64,000 nt of DNA from UBA2020 sp964551435 (GTDB taxonomy: Bacteria > Pseudomonadota > Alphaproteobacteria > Micavibrionales > UBA2020), in assembly GCA_964551435.1 (NCBI GenBank), contig CAZKBS010000002.1:124001-188000 (forward strand), read 5' to 3'. Each line of letters starts with the position of its first letter. The stretch's first letter is position 1. Below the pieces are notes generated by a model. The model was not told where the DNA came from. It saw nothing but the letters and a program-made list of their open reading frames with translations, and did not search any database. Made by a program: the position numbers and the translations under genes. Shown here piece after piece: positions 1 to 9,067 of this stretch.

Positions 1-673
1 CGCTGGATGACGTCAGACGCAGCAAATAATATGCACGCGCATGCCAAAGCCCTGCCGCGACGGCATTTTTGCAAATATCGGCCACGGCAGCAGGGCCGTA
101 ATCATCGCCCACATCACGTTCGGACAACACCTGCAAAAGACGCAACCAGCCATCATCGCGGCCATCCTGTGCGGCCTGTTTGTAAAACCTGACGGCGAGT
201 GCCACATCGCCCCGCTCCATGGCGCGGTCGCCCATCAGCAGCTGGTCGCTGCGCATACGCTCCGCCGGACGGTCACCGATGGTCACCTCGTCGAAATAGT
301 CGATTGCGGCGTTCACCTTGTCGGAAAAAATATCGTAATCCAGCAGGGCTTCGTCATCGGGCGCAAGGATAATCAGGAAGCTTTGCAAAGTTGCGACGGC
401 ATCTGCATACAAAATCGTATCCTGCTTGCACGCCTGCGCATATTCTTCGAGGAATTCGGTGAACATCTGCCACGCGCGCACAGCCGGCTGGATATGCCGT
501 CCGGCCATCAGGGCCTCGGCAGCGAAAAAATACATCAGCGGGTATTTATGCGCCTCCTGCGTCAGCAGATGGCCCGACAGCGCATCGGCAATAGCCGCTT
601 CCGATCCGGCCTTCAGGGACAGCGCGACAATCGCCTCGGCCCGTAGCTTGATGTCTTCTTCGGAATATGTCAT
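1..673 (-). CDS. Hypothetical protein, TPR/Sel1-like helical repeats (C-terminus cut by window edge)
   Basis: An open frame of 224 codons runs without a stop from an ATG at 673 to the left edge, so the C-terminus is missing. A GGGAGG ribosome site lies 8 nt before the ATG. The protein starts MTYSEEDIKLRAEAIVALSL and is helical throughout. One stretch around residues 150-190 (DRAMERGDVALAVRFYKQAA) reads like a TPR or Sel1 repeat, which would make it a protein-interaction scaffold; that is inference. No signal peptide or membrane segment is visible. The next gene, an antiporter, is divergent. Function not recognised. Confidence 0.7.
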   Translation of the reverse strand, partial: MTYSEEDIKLRAEAIVALSLKAGSEAAIADALSGHLLTQEAHKYPLMYFFAAEALMAGRHIQPAVRAWQMFTEFLEEYAQACKQDTILYADAVATLQSFLIILAPDDEALLDYDIFSDKVNAAIDYFDEVTIGDRPAERMRSDQLLMGDRAMERGDVALAVRFYKQAAQDGRDDGWLRLLQVLSERDVGDDYGPAAVADICKNAVAAGLWHARAYYLLRLTSSS

Positions 674-851
674 GCGGCAGCCTCCCAGCTGCGCGCAGTA
701 TGCCATATTTCAACATAGACGGCGATATTCAAATCGCGGCGCAAATTTTTTATTGAAATGACTCACTTGAACTTTATCTTTTATCTTCGGGCTTGATATG
801 CGAAATTATGCCGGACAAACATCAATTACATCTTAGGGAAATAAAAGCCGC

Positions 852-2576
852 ATGGCCGCTGTACACGACCTACCGCTTATTTCGACTTTGGCGACAGGTC
901 TGAGCCTTGCATTCGTATTTGGCCTGACAGCTGCAAAACTGCGCATCCCGCCGATTGTCGGCTATCTGCTGGCCGGTATTGTCATTGGCCCCTACACCCC
1001 CGGTTTTGTCGGCAACATTAAAATCGCCGAAGAGCTATCAGAGATAGGTATCGTGCTTCTGATGTTTGGCGTCGGGTTGCATTTTTCGACCAAAGACCTC
1101 ATGGAGGTGAAAAAAATCGCCCTGCCCGGGGCGGTCGTGCAGATGGGCGCCGCCATTTTGATGGGTGCCGGACTTGCCTATTACGCCTGGGACTGGCCGC
1201 TGCATAGCGGCATTATGTTTGGCCTTGCACTGTCGGTTGCCAGTACGGTCGTTCTGCTGCGCGCGCTTGAAGAACACAATCTCTTGCAATCCATGAACGG
1301 ACGCATCGCCATTGGCTGGCTGATTGTCGAAGACCTTGCGATGGTTCTGGCGCTGGTTCTGGTGCCTGCGCTGGCTGCTACCCTGTCGCCGTCCGAAACC
1401 GCCGGTGCAGTGGGCGGGGGTATTCTATTTTCGCTGCTGGCCGCGCTGGGCAAAGTCGCACTATTCATCTGCGTCATGTTTTTCGGCGGCAAGCGTCTGC
1501 TGCCGTGGTTGCTGGGGGTGGTTGCGCAAACCCGCTCGCGCGAGCTGTTCACGCTGGCGGTTTTCGTCGCGGCGCTGGGCGTCGCTTTTGCAGCTGCCAA
1601 GATGTTTGACATCTCCCTCGCCCTTGGCGCGTTTTTCGCGGGCATGATGATCCGTGAATCCGACCTCAACCACGAAGCCGCCGACCGCGCCCTGCCGTTT
1701 CAGGACGCTTTTGCCGTCGTCTTTTTCGTCGCCGTCGGCATGCTGTTCGATCCCAAAATTCTGATGACGCAGCCGGTCGATGTGGTGCTGACCACCTTGA
1801 TTATCATGGTCGGCAAATCGCTCGCGGCGTTTCTGATCGTTATTTTGTTCAAATATCCGATGAAAACGGGTCTGCTGGTTTCGGCAAGCCTTGCGCAGAT
1901 CGGTGAGTTTTCGTTCATTCTGGTCGGCCTTGGCCTTTTCTATGGCCTCCTGCCCGCAAGCGGCCGCGACCTTGTGCTGGCAGGGGCGCTGGTATCCATC
2001 GCCCTCAACCCGTTGGCCTTCCGCTTCTCGCGCTTTCTTTACGAATATTCGGGCCGCAGCGCGCGCCTGTCGTCGATTTTCAATATCAGCCCCGAAGCCG
2101 ATCTGTCGCAACTGTCACGCAATGAAAAGGTCACGCTGAAGGAAACCGTTATTCTGGTCGGCTATGGCAAAGTCGGCGTCCATATCAGCCAGAATGTGCA
2201 GGAAGCGCATATCGATCTGGTCATCATCGACAGCAACCGCGAAAAGGTCGATGCCCTGCGCGAACGCGGCATGCATGCGATTGCGGGCGACGCCACCTTC
2301 CCCGAAACCCTGCAGGAAGCCGCGATTTCAAAGGCTGTCGCGCTGGCCGTGGCCATCCCCGACCCCTTCGCCGCCCGCCGGATCGTCGAGGAAGCAAAGC
2401 TGCTGAACCCCAACCTGCGCATCCTTGTGCGCGCGCACAACGACGAGGAAATGGATTATTTCTACGAGCAGAACGTCGACCTCGCCCTGACCGGCCCGCG
2501 CGAAATCGGCCGCCGGATGGTGGAATACCTCAACGATATGCGCAAAACAAAACCTGTCGCCAAGCCGCACCACTAG
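852..2576 (+). CDS. ybaL: Monovalent cation:proton antiporter-2 (CPA2) family, YbaL/KefB-like, with C-terminal TrkA-N domain
   Basis: Inner-membrane antiporter of 574 residues, the usual size for YbaL/RosB proteins. Residues 1-400 hold about a dozen hydrophobic segments with the family pattern LRIPPIVGYLLAGIVIGP near the N-terminus and a gating-type segment GLALSVASTVVLLRALEE. From about residue 430 a Rossmann TrkA-N domain follows (VGYGKVGVHI, then IIDSNREKVDALR and AGDATFPETLQEA), which in KefB/YbaL proteins binds nucleotide and controls K+ or Na+/H+ exchange. A GGGAA element precedes the start. It stands alone, divergent from the TPR-like gene. The substrate ion cannot be told from sequence; ybaL is assigned by overall resemblance. 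Confidence 0.88.
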   Translation: MAAVHDLPLISTLATGLSLAFVFGLTAAKLRIPPIVGYLLAGIVIGPYTPGFVGNIKIAEELSEIGIVLLMFGVGLHFSTKDLMEVKKIALPGAVVQMGAAILMGAGLAYYAWDWPLHSGIMFGLALSVASTVVLLRALEEHNLLQSMNGRIAIGWLIVEDLAMVLALVLVPALAATLSPSETAGAVGGGILFSLLAALGKVALFICVMFFGGKRLLPWLLGVVAQTRSRELFTLAVFVAALGVAFAAAKMFDISLALGAFFAGMMIRESDLNHEAADRALPFQDAFAVVFFVAVGMLFDPKILMTQPVDVVLTTLIIMVGKSLAAFLIVILFKYPMKTGLLVSASLAQIGEFSFILVGLGLFYGLLPASGRDLVLAGALVSIALNPLAFRFSRFLYEYSGRSARLSSIFNISPEADLSQLSRNEKVTLKETVILVGYGKVGVHISQNVQEAHIDLVIIDSNREKVDALRERGMHAIAGDATFPETLQEAAISKAVALAVAIPDPFAARRIVEEAKLLNPNLRILVRAHNDEEMDYFYEQNVDLALTGPREIGRRMVEYLNDMRKTKPVAKPHH

Positions 2577-2590
2577 GCGCGGCACCGGCG

Positions 2591-3013
2591 TCAGTTGAGA
2601 CGGAGCGCAATCTTGACCACAGCGGCAAGATCCTTCATCTCGTACTTATCAAAAAGCGCCGCGTTATCCTGCGTGGCCAGCGCGGCGGGCAGCAAACCCG
2701 CCAGTTTCTCGTCAGCATGTCCCGCACGGCGGGCAGCGCGCACAAAAAGATCAACATTCTTGTGCTCGTCAAAGGCCATCCATGCGCCGCCTCGACGCTC
2801 GAGCTCCTCGCTTGTGGCCGTCGTCATCGCCTGCAATTCGGCAAGCGCGATATCCATTTGTTTACGCTGTGCGTCTTTTTCCTGCTCCGTCGCGCGGACA
2901 GGGCCCAGTGCATTTTTGGTCAGGTCACGCTTGATGGCTTCTTGAAAAACGATCGACAGCTCAACGGTATCCAAAAATACCTTGCCGTCTTTGGGCTCGA
3001 TTGAATTGAACAT
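2591..3013 (-). CDS. Hypothetical protein, about 140 aa, charged and helical
   Basis: The frame could begin at a TTG at 3016, but the adjacent ATG at 3013 sits about 9 nt after an AAGGAG ribosome site and is preferred. The product (MFNSIEPKDGKVFLDTVELS...) has no signal peptide or membrane segment. Its central part (residues 40-90) is charged and probably helical, with a conserved-looking stretch RRGGAWMAFDEHKNVDLF. It is convergent with the antiporter gene, with 14 nt between them. No family recognised. Confidence 0.65.
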   Translation of the reverse strand: MFNSIEPKDGKVFLDTVELSIVFQEAIKRDLTKNALGPVRATEQEKDAQRKQMDIALAELQAMTTATSEELERRGGAWMAFDEHKNVDLFVRAARRAGHADEKLAGLLPAALATQDNAALFDKYEMKDLAAVVKIALRLN

Positions 3014-3109
3014 CAACAGGGGCTCCTTGCCGGGTAAAGAATGGCAAAAAGCTACCTCCGTTAAGGTTTTATGTCAAGAGACTGCCTCCGATAATCCGAA
3101 CCAGCACCT

Positions 3110-3460
3110 TCAGGCCTCTTCCTCCTCCATATCCCTGAAAATGTGATTTTTGAGATCGTCTTTCAGGTCATCCAGGCACAGCGCCGCCAGCGCCAGATGA
3201 TGTTCGTTGTCGGCCACGTGAACCCAGTCCACATGGTCGTCCTCGGTAATCGTCAGGATGATGGCGGACTTCACCTTGTCCTTCTGCGCGCGCTTGGCCA
3301 GCTCGCGCAGCAGCTTGGGTATGCCGCCTTCGCCTTCGTGATGCGTTCTGCCCAGCACATCGCCGTCCTTGAAATTGACGGTGATGACCGAGACCTTGTT
3401 TTCCGACACACCCTTGGTGATGTCGGAAGACGGTGCCACGATGTCTGTCATGTCGGTCAT
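3110..3460 (-). CDS. Hypothetical acidic protein, 116 aa
   Basis: A small soluble acidic protein ending in DMEEEEA. A hydrophobic beta-like stretch (KVSVITVNFKDGDVLGR) is followed by KSAIILTITEDDHVDWVHVA, suggesting an alpha/beta fold. A GGGGGG ribosome site lies 8 nt upstream of the ATG. It reads the same way as the 2591-3013 gene 97 nt downstream, so the two may be co-transcribed. No family recognised. Confidence 0.62.
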   Translation of the reverse strand: MTDMTDIVAPSSDITKGVSENKVSVITVNFKDGDVLGRTHHEGEGGIPKLLRELAKRAQKDKVKSAIILTITEDDHVDWVHVADNEHHLALAALCLDDLKDDLKNHIFRDMEEEEA

Positions 3461-3775
3461 AGCCGTAACCCCCCGAAACGTTAAGAAACTACAGACTCAC
3501 GAGAATATATAACTCGTTGATCTAATTATATATTATCGAAAATATGTTCATAATCCGTTAACAAAAACAGGCAGATTTAAACATTTTGTTAACTGCTTGA
3601 AAACAAGACGATCTTGCATTTCACATATATCATAAATGCAACAATCGGTCGTATTTTTGCAACAAATTGACCATAACGGGAGAGTCTGCTACGAATAAAC
3701 CTTCTCGACATGACACTTTCGCGCGGCACTTATATACCGCAAAGGCTTAACGCAACCCCTTGAGGAAACGGACGG
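3461..3775. other. AT-rich divergent intergenic region
   Basis: This 315-nt gap separates two divergent hypothetical genes and holds no credible gene. It is markedly richer in A+T than its surroundings, with stretches such as taattatatattatc near 3524-3539. Candidate -35 boxes for the rightward gene are TTGACC at 3667-3672 and TCGACA at 3705-3710, but neither has a convincing -10 box at the right spacing. It probably carries both promoters. Confidence 0.4.
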
Positions 3776-4954
3776 ATGGCCGACAGACACGACCCGATGC
3801 CCTCCCCTCCGTCCGGCGGTGGCGAGGCGCCGCGCAAGATGCTAGAGCCCCTGTTCGGCAGCCATTGCGCCAGCCAGACCTACGGGCTCAAGGCCTATGC
3901 GCGCGGCAGCTACCACATCCGTCTGGATGCCTATCTCGATGACCCAATCAAAAAAACATGGACCGTCCAAAAAACGACCACGGTGACAGAACCGGCGGGC
4001 GGCGGCATCCTGTTTGGCAACAGCCGCGAAAAAACGCGGACACAGGTTCAAAAAATCAAAACCCGCGCCAGCTTCAACGACGCGCTGGACGAACTGATCC
4101 GTTTTGAAAAAATGTGTCAGAGCCGCGGCGAGGGTTACATCCCCCAGAAACCCGATGCCGAGGGCATGGGTTTTACCCACTACCGCGCCTTTGCCGAACG
4201 CGAAGGCTATGTTTTTGACGCCAAAGGCCAGCCGCATGCACGTCCGCACCGCAACGTGCTGCCCGCATCCGAAAACGGTTTTGTACAGGCCGATATCGAC
4301 CGCGCCGACAGCCGCCTGAAGCGCCCCGAAAACGAATTCGATAACAACGGCCCCGCCAGCAAAGCCCCGCAGACGCATTTCCTGTTCGACCAGTTCACCC
4401 GCGCCGCGCATGTTCACAGCATGGATGACAAGCTGGCGGAACTGCGGGTGCTGGATATCCTTGACCGTTTCGCGCAGCAGGTACACCGCGCCCACGACAA
4501 CATGCAAACCTATTGCGAGAAATATCACGAACTGGGACAAGGCGGCCTGATTGATAACGCCCTCGACGCCCTGCGGCTGGCGGGTGCGGCCGTACGGCAG
4601 CTGAAAGCCTATGGCGTAGAGACGGAGAAGTTTGAATCCTTCGTCCTGCAATGCAAAATTACCTGCTATGTGCTGCATGCCGAAGGTCTTTATGACCTGA
4701 TGAACCGCGGACAGGGCGATTTCGCGCAGAACGAAACCCTGTTCCGCCAGCGCGTGGACAAGGCCGTCGAAACCTATCGCCGGATTGACGATTCAGAACA
4801 CGGCATCAATATCCTGCGCGATATGATCGTCCAGACGCCCCGCCCCGCCGTCCCGGGCGCCATCACGGCGTTTTTGCAGGAATACGACGCCCAGCGCGCC
4901 GCATGGCAAAAAGCCTATAACGCGGGACGCAATAACGACCCCAAAAACAACTAA
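3776..4954 (+). CDS. Hypothetical protein, 392 aa
   Basis: A soluble protein with a low-complexity proline/glycine-rich start (residues 1-20). A middle part contains a beta-rich stretch around KKTWTVQKTTTVTEP (residues 59-73), and the C-terminal half (about 215-375) is helical with two cysteines (FVLQCKITCYVLHAEG). A GAGG element about 10 nt before the ATG supports the start. It is convergent with metF, 20 nt apart. No signal peptide, membrane segment or known family was recognised. Confidence 0.72.
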   Translation: MADRHDPMPSPPSGGGEAPRKMLEPLFGSHCASQTYGLKAYARGSYHIRLDAYLDDPIKKTWTVQKTTTVTEPAGGGILFGNSREKTRTQVQKIKTRASFNDALDELIRFEKMCQSRGEGYIPQKPDAEGMGFTHYRAFAEREGYVFDAKGQPHARPHRNVLPASENGFVQADIDRADSRLKRPENEFDNNGPASKAPQTHFLFDQFTRAAHVHSMDDKLAELRVLDILDRFAQQVHRAHDNMQTYCEKYHELGQGGLIDNALDALRLAGAAVRQLKAYGVETEKFESFVLQCKITCYVLHAEGLYDLMNRGQGDFAQNETLFRQRVDKAVETYRRIDDSEHGINILRDMIVQTPRPAVPGAITAFLQEYDAQRAAWQKAYNAGRNNDPKNN

Positions 4955-4974
4955 AGCTGACTTCGGTTTGATAT

Positions 4975-5910
4975 TTACGCGCGGGCGGAGATTTTCTCCG
5001 CGCCGGAAACCATAGGCGCGCGCAGCCCCAGCATGTGGCAAATCGCCAGCGTCAGGTCGGCGCGGTTCAGCGTATAGAAATGGAAATCCCGCACGCCGTT
5101 TTCGTACAGCACGCGGCATTGTTCCGCCGCCACCGTCGCCGCGACAAGCTGGCGGGTTTTGGGCTGGTCGTCGAGTCCTTCGAACAATGTCGGCATCCAT
5201 GCGGGGATTTTCGCGCCGCAGGCCTTGGCAAAGGACAGCGTCCTGTCCACGTTGGTAATCGGCAAAATGCCCGGCACGACGGGCACGGCAATGCCCATCG
5301 CGGCCACGCGGTCGCGGTAGCGCAGGAAATCTTCCGGCTCCATAAAAAACTGGGTCATGATACGGTTCGCGCCGGCATCGACTTTGCGGCGCAGGTTTTC
5401 AAGGTCGGCCTCGGCGCTTTGCGCTTCGGGGTGGGTCTCGGGATAACCCGCAACGCTGATATCAAAATCGCCAATGCGGCGCAGCCCCGCGACAAGGTCG
5501 GCGGCATAGGCATAACCGCCGTCATGCGGCACATATTTCTGTTGCCCGCCCGGCATGTCGCCGCGCAGCGCCACGATATGGCGAATACCTGCATCCAGAT
5601 AGGCGCGCGCAATACTGTCGATTTCCGCGCGCGTCGCGCCGACGCAGGTCAGATGCGCGGCGGCGGTCAGGCCCGTCTGCGCCTGAATGCGCGTGACGAT
5701 ATCATGCGTGCGCGCGCGCGTGGTGCCGCCCGCACCATAAGTAACCGACACGAAACTCGGGCCGAGCGGCGCCAGCAACTCCAGCGACGCCCAAAGCGTT
5801 TTTTCCATCTCTTCCGTCTTGGGCGGGAAAAATTCGAAACTGACGCGCAAATCGCAATCTGTGGGCGAAATAAACGGCAGCGACATCTGGCCGCGCGGCA
5901 TGCTGGTCAT
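4975..5910 (-). CDS. metF: 5,10-methylenetetrahydrofolate reductase
   Basis: FAD enzyme that reduces methylene-THF to methyl-THF for methionine synthesis. The 311-residue product has the family landmarks in order: SFEFFPPKTEEMEKTLW, where the first Glu is the catalytic acid; SVTYGAGGTTRARTHDIV; AHLTCVGATRAEID; IVALRGDMPGG; AGYPETHPEAQSAEADLENL; and MTQFFMEPEDFLRYRDRV. Its length is close to the roughly 300 residues of E. coli MetF. AAGGAA lies 7 nt before the ATG at 5910. It diverges from hpd across a 217-nt region in which I see no clear riboswitch. Confidence 0.95.
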   Translation of the reverse strand: MTSMPRGQMSLPFISPTDCDLRVSFEFFPPKTEEMEKTLWASLELLAPLGPSFVSVTYGAGGTTRARTHDIVTRIQAQTGLTAAAHLTCVGATRAEIDSIARAYLDAGIRHIVALRGDMPGGQQKYVPHDGGYAYAADLVAGLRRIGDFDISVAGYPETHPEAQSAEADLENLRRKVDAGANRIMTQFFMEPEDFLRYRDRVAAMGIAVPVVPGILPITNVDRTLSFAKACGAKIPAWMPTLFEGLDDQPKTRQLVAATVAAEQCRVLYENGVRDFHFYTLNRADLTLAICHMLGLRAPMVSGAEKISARA

Positions 5911-6127
5911 ACGGGTTCCTTAAAAGGTTTCTTTGGTTTACATCATGAAATCAAAACCGTTGCCATATTAGATTTTGCAGCATGGAAAACCAAGCCCAAA
6001 AATGATGCAAAGCACCATGTTTTTCAGAAAGACCACCCCGCCGAACGGCTTGAATTTAGCGGCAAAAGCATCAATACTCACATTCGTTCAATGACATTCA
6101 CGCTGACTTTGCAGGAAGGACATCGCC

Positions 6128-7183
6128 ATGGCCGATTTGTTTGAAAACCCGATGGGCACCGACGGTTTTGAGTTTGTGGAATACTGCCACAAGAACCCGC
6201 AGGAACTGGTCGATCTGTTCACCAGCCTCGGCTTCAAAAAAACCGGCACGCACAAATCCAAAAAAGTTTCGCTGTGGCAACAGGGCGATATCAACTTCAT
6301 CCTGAACGAAGAACCGGAGGCGATGGCCTTCGCCGCCGACCGCAACGGCGGCGCTGCCCGCGCGATGGGCTTCCGCGTCAAGGATGCGCAAAAAGCCTAT
6401 GCCCGCGCGCTGGAAAAAGGCGCCATCGCCTATGAAAGCAAAATCGGCGCCGGCGAGCTGAAAATACCCGCCGTTGTCGGCATCGGCGGTTCGGTGCTGT
6501 ACTTCGTCGATGTTTACGGCGACAAAGGCTCCATCTACCAGACCGATTTCAACATTCACGACACCGCGCCGAACCCGGGCGTCGGTCTCACCTACCTCGA
6601 TCACCTGACGCATAACGTCAACCGCGGCAACATGGACAAATGGGCGAATTTTTATACCGATTTGTTCAACTTCCGCGAAATCCGCTATTTCGACATCGAA
6701 GGCAAGCTGACGGGCCTGAAATCCAAAGCCATGACCAGCCCCTGCGGCAAGATCCGCATTCCGATCAACGAGTCCTCCGACGATAAATCGCAGATCGAGG
6801 AATTTCTGAAGCGTTACAACGGCGAAGGCATCCAGCATATCGCCTTCGGCACCGACGATATCTATGCGACGGTCGAACAGCTGAATGCTCGCGGCATCCA
6901 GTTTCAGGAAACCAAAGATACCTACTACGCCCGCGTGGATGAACGCGTGCCCGGTCACGGCGAAGACCTCAAGCGTATGCAGTCGCTGAACATCCTTGTG
7001 GACGGCGCGCCGACCAAAGGTCAGGGCCTGCTGCTGCAAATCTTCACCAAAGACGCCATCGGCCCGATTTTCTATGAAATCATCCAGCGTAAAGGCAACG
7101 AAGGTTTCGGCGAAGGCAACTTCAAGGCGCTGTTCCAGTCGCTGGAAGATGACCAGGTCCGCCGCGGCGTTCTGAAGGCATAA
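6128..7183 (+). CDS. hpd: 4-hydroxyphenylpyruvate dioxygenase
   Basis: Converts 4-hydroxyphenylpyruvate to homogentisate in tyrosine degradation. The 351-residue length fits bacterial enzymes. The three Fe(II) ligands are visible: His159 in LDHLTHNV, His237 in GIQHIAFG and Glu317 in IFYEIIQRKG, each within one vicinal-oxygen-chelate half. GGAAGG lies 8 nt before the ATG. fahA follows after 17 nt in the same direction and must be co-transcribed. The next enzyme of the pathway, homogentisate 1,2-dioxygenase, is not in this window. Confidence 0.96.
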   Translation: MADLFENPMGTDGFEFVEYCHKNPQELVDLFTSLGFKKTGTHKSKKVSLWQQGDINFILNEEPEAMAFAADRNGGAARAMGFRVKDAQKAYARALEKGAIAYESKIGAGELKIPAVVGIGGSVLYFVDVYGDKGSIYQTDFNIHDTAPNPGVGLTYLDHLTHNVNRGNMDKWANFYTDLFNFREIRYFDIEGKLTGLKSKAMTSPCGKIRIPINESSDDKSQIEEFLKRYNGEGIQHIAFGTDDIYATVEQLNARGIQFQETKDTYYARVDERVPGHGEDLKRMQSLNILVDGAPTKGQGLLLQIFTKDAIGPIFYEIIQRKGNEGFGEGNFKALFQSLEDDQVRRGVLKA

Positions 7184-7200
7184 GCAGGACTGACACACCC

Positions 7201-8229
7201 ATGAAACTCGCTTCCTACAAACACGGCCGCGACGGGCGGCTGATGGTGGTCAACAATGACCTGACCAAGGCCACCTCGGCGGAGAAAATCGCCCCGACGC
7301 TGCAATACGCGCTGGAGCACTGGCCGGATTGCCACCTGCCGCTGGAACAGCTGGCCAAAGACCTTGATGGCGGCAAAGCGGCGCCGCAGCCTTTCGACCC
7401 GAAACAATGCGCATCGCCCCTGCCGCGCGCCTATCAATGGGCAGACGGCAGCGCCTATGTGAACCATGTCGAGCTGGTACGCAAAGCGCGCGGCGCGGAA
7501 ATGCCGCCGAGTTTCTGGACGGACCCGCTGATGTACCAAGGCGGCTCCGACAGTTTCCTCGGCCCCATGGACGATATCGTTTTCGCGCAGGATGACTGGG
7601 GCATCGATTTCGAAGGCGAAGTCGCCGTCATCACCGACGACGTTCCCATGGGCACGACGGTCGAGGATGCGGGCAGCCATATCAAACTGGTCATGCTGGT
7701 CAACGACGTCACCCTGCGTTATATCGCGCAGCCGGAACTGACCAAAGGCTTCGGGTTTTTCCAATCCAAACCCTCAAGCGCGTTTTCGCCCGTGGCGGTA
7801 TCGCCGCAAACACTGGGCAGCGCCTGGAAGGATAACAAACTGCACCTGCCGCTTATCAGCTATTGGAACGGCGAGAAATTCGGCGAACCCAACGCGGGCA
7901 TCGACATGGTATTCGATTTCGCGCAGCTGATCGCCCATGCGGCCAAAACCCGACCGCTGTGCGCGGGGACGATTATCGGCTCCGGCACCGTTTCCAACGT
8001 CGACCGCAGCAAGGGACATTCGTGCATTGTTGAAAAACGCATGCTGGAGAAAGTCGAACACGGGGAATTCAAAACCCCCTTCATGAAATTCGGCGACAGC
8101 GTGAAAATCGAAATGCTGGATGCCCAAGGCAAATCCATTTTCGGCGCGATTGAACAAAAGGTATCGCAATACCAATACGTATCGCTGGCCGACCGCCGCG
8201 CCGCCCGCCGCAGCGGACACGCGGTTTAA
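7201..8229 (+). CDS. fahA: Fumarylacetoacetate hydrolase family protein (fumarylacetoacetase)
   Basis: Hydrolyses fumarylacetoacetate to fumarate and acetoacetate, the last step of tyrosine breakdown. The 342-residue protein has the FAH metal site pattern (DFEGEVAVITDD) and the downstream catalytic-fold segments (VNDVTLR, GFGFFQSKPSSAFSPVAVSP, GTIIGSGTVSN). Its length matches the short proteobacterial FahA form. It starts 17 nt after hpd. The context of hpd, maiA and phhA makes the pathway assignment firm. Confidence 0.93.
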   Translation: MKLASYKHGRDGRLMVVNNDLTKATSAEKIAPTLQYALEHWPDCHLPLEQLAKDLDGGKAAPQPFDPKQCASPLPRAYQWADGSAYVNHVELVRKARGAEMPPSFWTDPLMYQGGSDSFLGPMDDIVFAQDDWGIDFEGEVAVITDDVPMGTTVEDAGSHIKLVMLVNDVTLRYIAQPELTKGFGFFQSKPSSAFSPVAVSPQTLGSAWKDNKLHLPLISYWNGEKFGEPNAGIDMVFDFAQLIAHAAKTRPLCAGTIIGSGTVSNVDRSKGHSCIVEKRMLEKVEHGEFKTPFMKFGDSVKIEMLDAQGKSIFGAIEQKVSQYQYVSLADRRAARRSGHAV

Positions 8230-8239
8230 AAACCGGCAC

Positions 8240-9067
8240 TCAGGCCTTTGGCCCGTTACGGTTCAAGGTCGGCGTGGTTTTCGGTTTTTCGGGCATGTAG
8301 GCGTCGGGTTTACCGCCATGCGCACGTAGGGCGGCGGCGGCTTGCTCCAGCAGCGGGCTGACTTCTATCTCGTCAAAGGTTCTGACGCTGCTGCTTTCGG
8401 CATGGGTGTTGGTATTGGCGGCGATGCGCGTATGCAGCTTTGCGCTGAAATTGAACACATCCGTGAAGCGGTAGCCAATCGCCGGTTTTTCCGACACATG
8501 GGCGACTTCATCCGCGCCGGTCAGGTGCCAGCCTTCGGCCAATGCGGCTTCGGCGGTTTTTTCTTCATTGATGCCCATTTTTTGCCACAGATATTCGGCA
8601 ATGCGCGGGTATTCCTTGGCGGCGACATCGGCGGGCGTATTCATATGTTTATCGCGCGCGGCAATATCCGCGCCCTGTTCCAGCAGGAAGGCAATCATAT
8701 CCATCTTGCCTGCATGCGCGGCGCCATGCAGCGGCGTCAATCCGTTTTCATCGGTGGCGTTGATATGCGCCCCCGCCTCCAGCAGCAAACGCGCGGCATC
8801 GCCGTTGCCTTTGTTCGCCGCCATACGCAGCGGCGTATAGCCGAACGGCCCGCGGCCATCGACAGGCGCGCCACGCTCCAGCAGCAGCGGCAGCGCGGCG
8901 TTGAAATTGTTGTTCACCGCATGATACACCCATCCCCAATACCCCTTGGCGTCAATCGCGCCGCCAGCATCGAGCGCTTCTTTGAGCTTGGTGATGTTTT
9001 TGGCGTCAATCGCCTTGTAGACGCGGCGGTCGAGCCTTTCCTGCTTATTGTCCCAGAACATACCCAT
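8240..9067 (-). CDS. Ankyrin repeat protein
   Basis: A 275-residue cytoplasmic protein. Ankyrin repeats fill about residues 25-165, with classic units such as NGLTPLHGAAHAGKMDMIAF and GYTPLRMAANKGNGDAARLL. The rest is a non-ankyrin tail with a stretch, EKPAIGYRFTDVFNFSAKLH, that is nearly repeated in the upstream gene. The ATG at 9067 overlaps the TGA of that gene by one base, and GGGAGGAA lies 6 nt before it, so the two are translationally coupled. They look like a tandem duplication. The partner is unknown. Confidence 0.88.
   Translation of the reverse strand: MGMFWDNKQERLDRRVYKAIDAKNITKLKEALDAGGAIDAKGYWGWVYHAVNNNFNAALPLLLERGAPVDGRGPFGYTPLRMAANKGNGDAARLLLEAGAHINATDENGLTPLHGAAHAGKMDMIAFLLEQGADIAARDKHMNTPADVAAKEYPRIAEYLWQKMGINEEKTAEAALAEGWHLTGADEVAHVSEKPAIGYRFTDVFNFSAKLHTRIAANTNTHAESSSVRTFDEIEVSPLLEQAAAALRAHGGKPDAYMPEKPKTTPTLNRNGPKA

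Noticed and set aside
41..646. Rightward open frame of 201 codons at the left edge
   Set aside because: It is the antisense shadow of the leftward TPR-like gene, which has a good ribosome site and runs off the window.
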